DNA from: Cognaticolwellia sediminilitoris
Lineage (GTDB): Bacteria; Pseudomonadota; Gammaproteobacteria; Enterobacterales; Alteromonadaceae
Assembly (NCBI GenBank): GCA_002104535.1
Contig: NBOG01000014.1
Coordinates: 1 to 64,000, forward strand
Direction of reading: 5' to 3'
Length of the DNA: 64,000 nt
In this document: positions 61,617 to 64,000 of the stretch, one piece after another
Position numbering within the stretch: position 1 is the first letter of the stretch
Layout: every line of letters starts with the position of its first letter
Made by a program: the position numbers and the translations under genes
Notes under the pieces: generated by a model
Seen by the model: the letters and a program-made list of their open reading frames with translations, nothing else
Told to the model about the DNA's origin: nothing
Database searches by the model: none

Positions 61617-62031
61617 TTTTTACCTCGATGGTAATTGGAATATACGTGCTAGGAGGGTATTCAAACATTGCTAGCGAATGCCGCACGCAATATGCACTCT
61701 GCTCTGTTAAGTAAAGTACTAAAAACATATTTAGCTAATTTAATTTATTATGGGTTATTGTGCCAGCCATACTAAGTTCTTTGTATTTCACCAGTAAACT
61801 GTATCTAAGCGCAATAAAAGGTGGCTCAGTTAAACTTAATAACAATACATTATAATTTACTTATCAACTATTTATACCAAAAGGCCGTGCAGCCATAGAG
61901 ATAATTGGATTTGCTTTGGTAGTAAACTTTATCGTGTTATCTCGGTATAAAAACTCCAGTAAAAGGAGCTTGGTCTTAGCGTTACTCTCAGTTATATTAA
62001 GGTTACATTTACCGCTAGTTATCGACATTCT
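61617..62031. other. Divergent intergenic region of nirK and chemoreceptor, 415 bases
   Basis: It contains a short imperfect repeat around 61675-61705 (GAATGCCGC...GCAATATGCAC). No FNR (TTGAT-N4-ATCAA) or convincing NsrR palindrome was found. A TATATT at about 61640-61645 on the minus strand could be the nirK -10, with no clear -35. Confidence 0.35.
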
Positions 62032-63990
62032 ATGAATATTCGCTCTAAATTAACCTTGAGTTTTGCCGCTACAGTTATTTTACCCATTATTGCTATCGCG
62101 ATTGTTAGTATTTCAATGACAATCTCTAAGTCATCAACAAGTTTTGTGGAACGTACTCAGAGTGAATTAAGACAAGTAGACAACGGTTTTCAACTGTTCT
62201 TCCAACAAATCAAAGCTAATGTGAAATTTCTAGCAGAAAATAAATTGACCAGTCAACTTCCTGATAATACACATACTTATATTGGCTCTGATCACATGAT
62301 GGAGCCGAAAAATGACTCTACCGAAGAATTAGCTTTATATAAGCTGTATGAAGAATTTGGTACTTCGCACCCTGATTTACTTTACGTTTACACAGGTACC
62401 AAAGATGGTGGCTTTGTTCAATACCCATTGGAGGAACTTGGAGGTTATGATCCAAGACAGCGTCCTTGGTATAAACAGGCATTAGCTTCTCCTAATGCGC
62501 CAATTATTACGGAAGCATATCAAGATGTCATTGGAAAACCGGTCGTAACTTCTGCGTTAGTGGTTAAAAATAACCAAGGCGATATTGTCGGTGTACAAGG
62601 TCTAGATGTGACCCTTTCAACCTTAACGGATATATTGAGTAATACAAAACTAGGTGAAAGCGGTTACCTCATTCTTATCGATGAATCAGGTACCGTATTA
62701 GCCGATGCAAAAACACCAGAAAATAACTTTAAAAATATTAAAGATCTTTCATCACCCTTGTTTTCTATCTTACAGAAATCGCCAGATTTACATCATTTTT
62801 CTACAGAGCATTTAGGTGCAGATGTTAATGTTGCTAGTTATTATTCAAAAAATTTAAAGTGGCGATTTGTTGGTGTTATTCATAGCGATGAAATTTTCGC
62901 GCCTGCTTATAGTATGAGTCAGACCATTACCGTGATTGCCTTAATCATGGTTACTTTATTTATCGCCATTGGATTTTGGTTAGCCAATCGTATAGTTCAG
63001 CCAATTAACCGTGTTGCTGAAGGCTTACGTGATATTGCCCAAGGTGATGGCAATTTAACTAAGCGATTAGAGATTATTGGTAAAGATGAAGTGAGTGAAT
63101 TGGCTCAATGGTTTAATCAATTCTTAGATTCAATTCATCAGCTTGTTGTTGATATTAAAACCTGTGCATCGACATTAAATATGGCGGCTAATGAATCAGG
63201 TATACAAATTGCCGATGTAAAAGCAGTAAGTCATCAACAAGAAGAATCTATAGATAATGTTAATAACCTTATCGCAACCATGGCAGATATTGCACATCAA
63301 ACATCAAACGACTGCCAAGAAAGCTCAACCACGATTATGAAAACTGAAGAGTATTCGAAAAAGGGAATTTCGTTAATCTCAGTTACGGTCAGTGAAGTAA
63401 GTTTATTAAATGAATCGTTGAGTGAATCATCTCAATCGATGAAGTCACTTGAACTGGAAAGCGAAAACATTACCAAGATATTAGATGTTATTAGAAGTAT
63501 TGCCGAGCAAACTAATTTGTTAGCACTTAATGCGGCTATTGAAGCGGCAAGGGCTGGTGAGCAAGGGCGAGGCTTTGCTGTAGTCGCAGACGAAGTGAGA
63601 ACATTAGCGCAACGCTCTCGTGGGGCTACTGAAGAAATTGATACCGTACTAATGAACTTGCTAGAAAAAACACGTGTTGTTTCTCAACAAATGGGTGTAA
63701 ATGTTGATCAATCGAAACAAACTATCGAAAAAATTGAACAAGCCAACCAATCATTTAACGAAATAAGTACGTTAGTTGGACAAATGAAGGAAAATATTTC
63801 GCGTATTACTCAAGCGGCAGATCAACAGTGCAGTTCATCAGACTTGATCAGTGACAATATTAGTGGCATTAATGACTCGGCAAAAGGTATTGTTAATACT
63901 GCTGATACCTTGGCCGATGGTTCGAATGACTTACTTGTTTTATCAAAAGATTTAACAAATTTAGTCGGTCGCTTTAAAGTCAATAACTAA
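62032..63990 (+). CDS. Methyl-accepting chemotaxis protein with dCache sensor
   Basis: 652 aa. TM1 is at about 8-30. A periplasmic dCache_1 domain (about 40-290) shows [41 protein letters not shown] and [14 protein letters not shown]-like patterns. TM2 is at about 300-325, followed by HAMP ([28 protein letters not shown]) and the signalling domain with tip [45 protein letters not shown]. No CheR pentapeptide. The ligand is unknown; adjacency to nirK is suggestive only. The gene ends 10 bases before the window end. Confidence 0.94.
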   Translation: MNIRSKLTLSFAATVILPIIAIAIVSISMTISKSSTSFVERTQSELRQVDNGFQLFFQQIKANVKFLAENKLTSQLPDNTHTYIGSDHMMEPKNDSTEELALYKLYEEFGTSHPDLLYVYTGTKDGGFVQYPLEELGGYDPRQRPWYKQALASPNAPIITEAYQDVIGKPVVTSALVVKNNQGDIVGVQGLDVTLSTLTDILSNTKLGESGYLILIDESGTVLADAKTPENNFKNIKDLSSPLFSILQKSPDLHHFSTEHLGADVNVASYYSKNLKWRFVGVIHSDEIFAPAYSMSQTITVIALIMVTLFIAIGFWLANRIVQPINRVAEGLRDIAQGDGNLTKRLEIIGKDEVSELAQWFNQFLDSIHQLVVDIKTCASTLNMAANESGIQIADVKAVSHQQEESIDNVNNLIATMADIAHQTSNDCQESSTTIMKTEEYSKKGISLISVTVSEVSLLNESLSESSQSMKSLELESENITKILDVIRSIAEQTNLLALNAAIEAARAGEQGRGFAVVADEVRTLAQRSRGATEEIDTVLMNLLEKTRVVSQQMGVNVDQSKQTIEKIEQANQSFNEISTLVGQMKENISRITQAADQQCSSSDLISDNISGINDSAKGIVNTADTLADGSNDLLVLSKDLTNLVGRFKVNN

Positions 63991-64000
63991 CACTCAGTAT

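Noticed and set aside
61675-61705. Possible NsrR-type site before nirK
   Set aside because: The half-sites do not form the 11-1-11 palindrome, so it is only an imperfect repeat.

Overview
The window is an AT-rich (by eye about 60% A+T) stretch of a gammaproteobacterial chromosome. Gene content suggests a marine heterotroph of the Alteromonadales, most like Colwelliaceae (Colwellia/Thalassotalea). The grounds are the rlmKL-glutaredoxin-uup-DUF3466 block, an argO/argP pair, YegD, HPF, a DUF3718 protein, dCache chemoreceptors and large TonB-dependent starch-utilisation genes. The species is inferred from family resemblance only.

Layout. An initiator tRNA-fMet (minus strand) opens the window. 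A tightly packed plus-strand operon follows (rlmKL, a glutaredoxin-like gene, uup, a DUF3466 exported protein), then a convergent ilvIH operon that carries a complete Leu/Val attenuator: leader peptide, alternative pairing segments and terminator. From 9.3 to 12 kb are two small exported proteins, an alpha/beta hydrolase and a 49-residue coiled-coil gene. From 12.3 to 18.4 kb are a lipoprotein GH13 amylase, a GH31 alpha-glucosidase/transglucosylase and an AGCS sodium symporter. From 18.5 to 29 kb are housekeeping and conserved unknown genes (Mpo1-like, YajD, DUF808, HPF, DUF6172, hydrolase, VOC, ArgO/ArgP, GNAT). From 29.5 to 35.6 kb the content is accessory: a membrane-tethered XRE regulator pair, a tethered thioredoxin, a RAYT-type transposase, a PaiB-like protein and a chemoreceptor. 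From 36 to 43.5 kb are YegD, an exported peroxiredoxin-like protein, an RNase HI with hybrid-binding domain, a Bacteroidetes-like Lgt, and an M35 metalloprotease next to a lipoprotein that resembles its N-terminal domain. From 43.7 to 53.8 kb is a starch locus: a large lipoprotein pullulanase divergent from a TonB-dependent receptor, a tryptophan-halogenase-like flavoprotein and an aldo/keto reductase. The rest holds a DUF2975/XRE pair with a small outer-membrane-like protein, a lipoprotein hydrolase, a double U32 protein, a GST with a decayed duplicate of its 3' end, a bPH-domain protein, copper nitrite reductase nirK and a second chemoreceptor.

How it works together. The same operator-like sequence (core GAATACGTATGCAA) occurs upstream of the GH13-GH31 operon near 12.24 kb and three times in the divergent pullulanase/TBDR region near 48 kb. 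I infer one LacI-type maltodextrin regulon over two loci 30 kb apart. Outer-membrane pullulanase would debranch starch, the TonB receptor would import maltodextrins, and the GH13/GH31 enzymes would process them. The regulator gene is not in the window. No CRISPR array, prophage, rRNA operon or complete insertion sequence with ends was seen.
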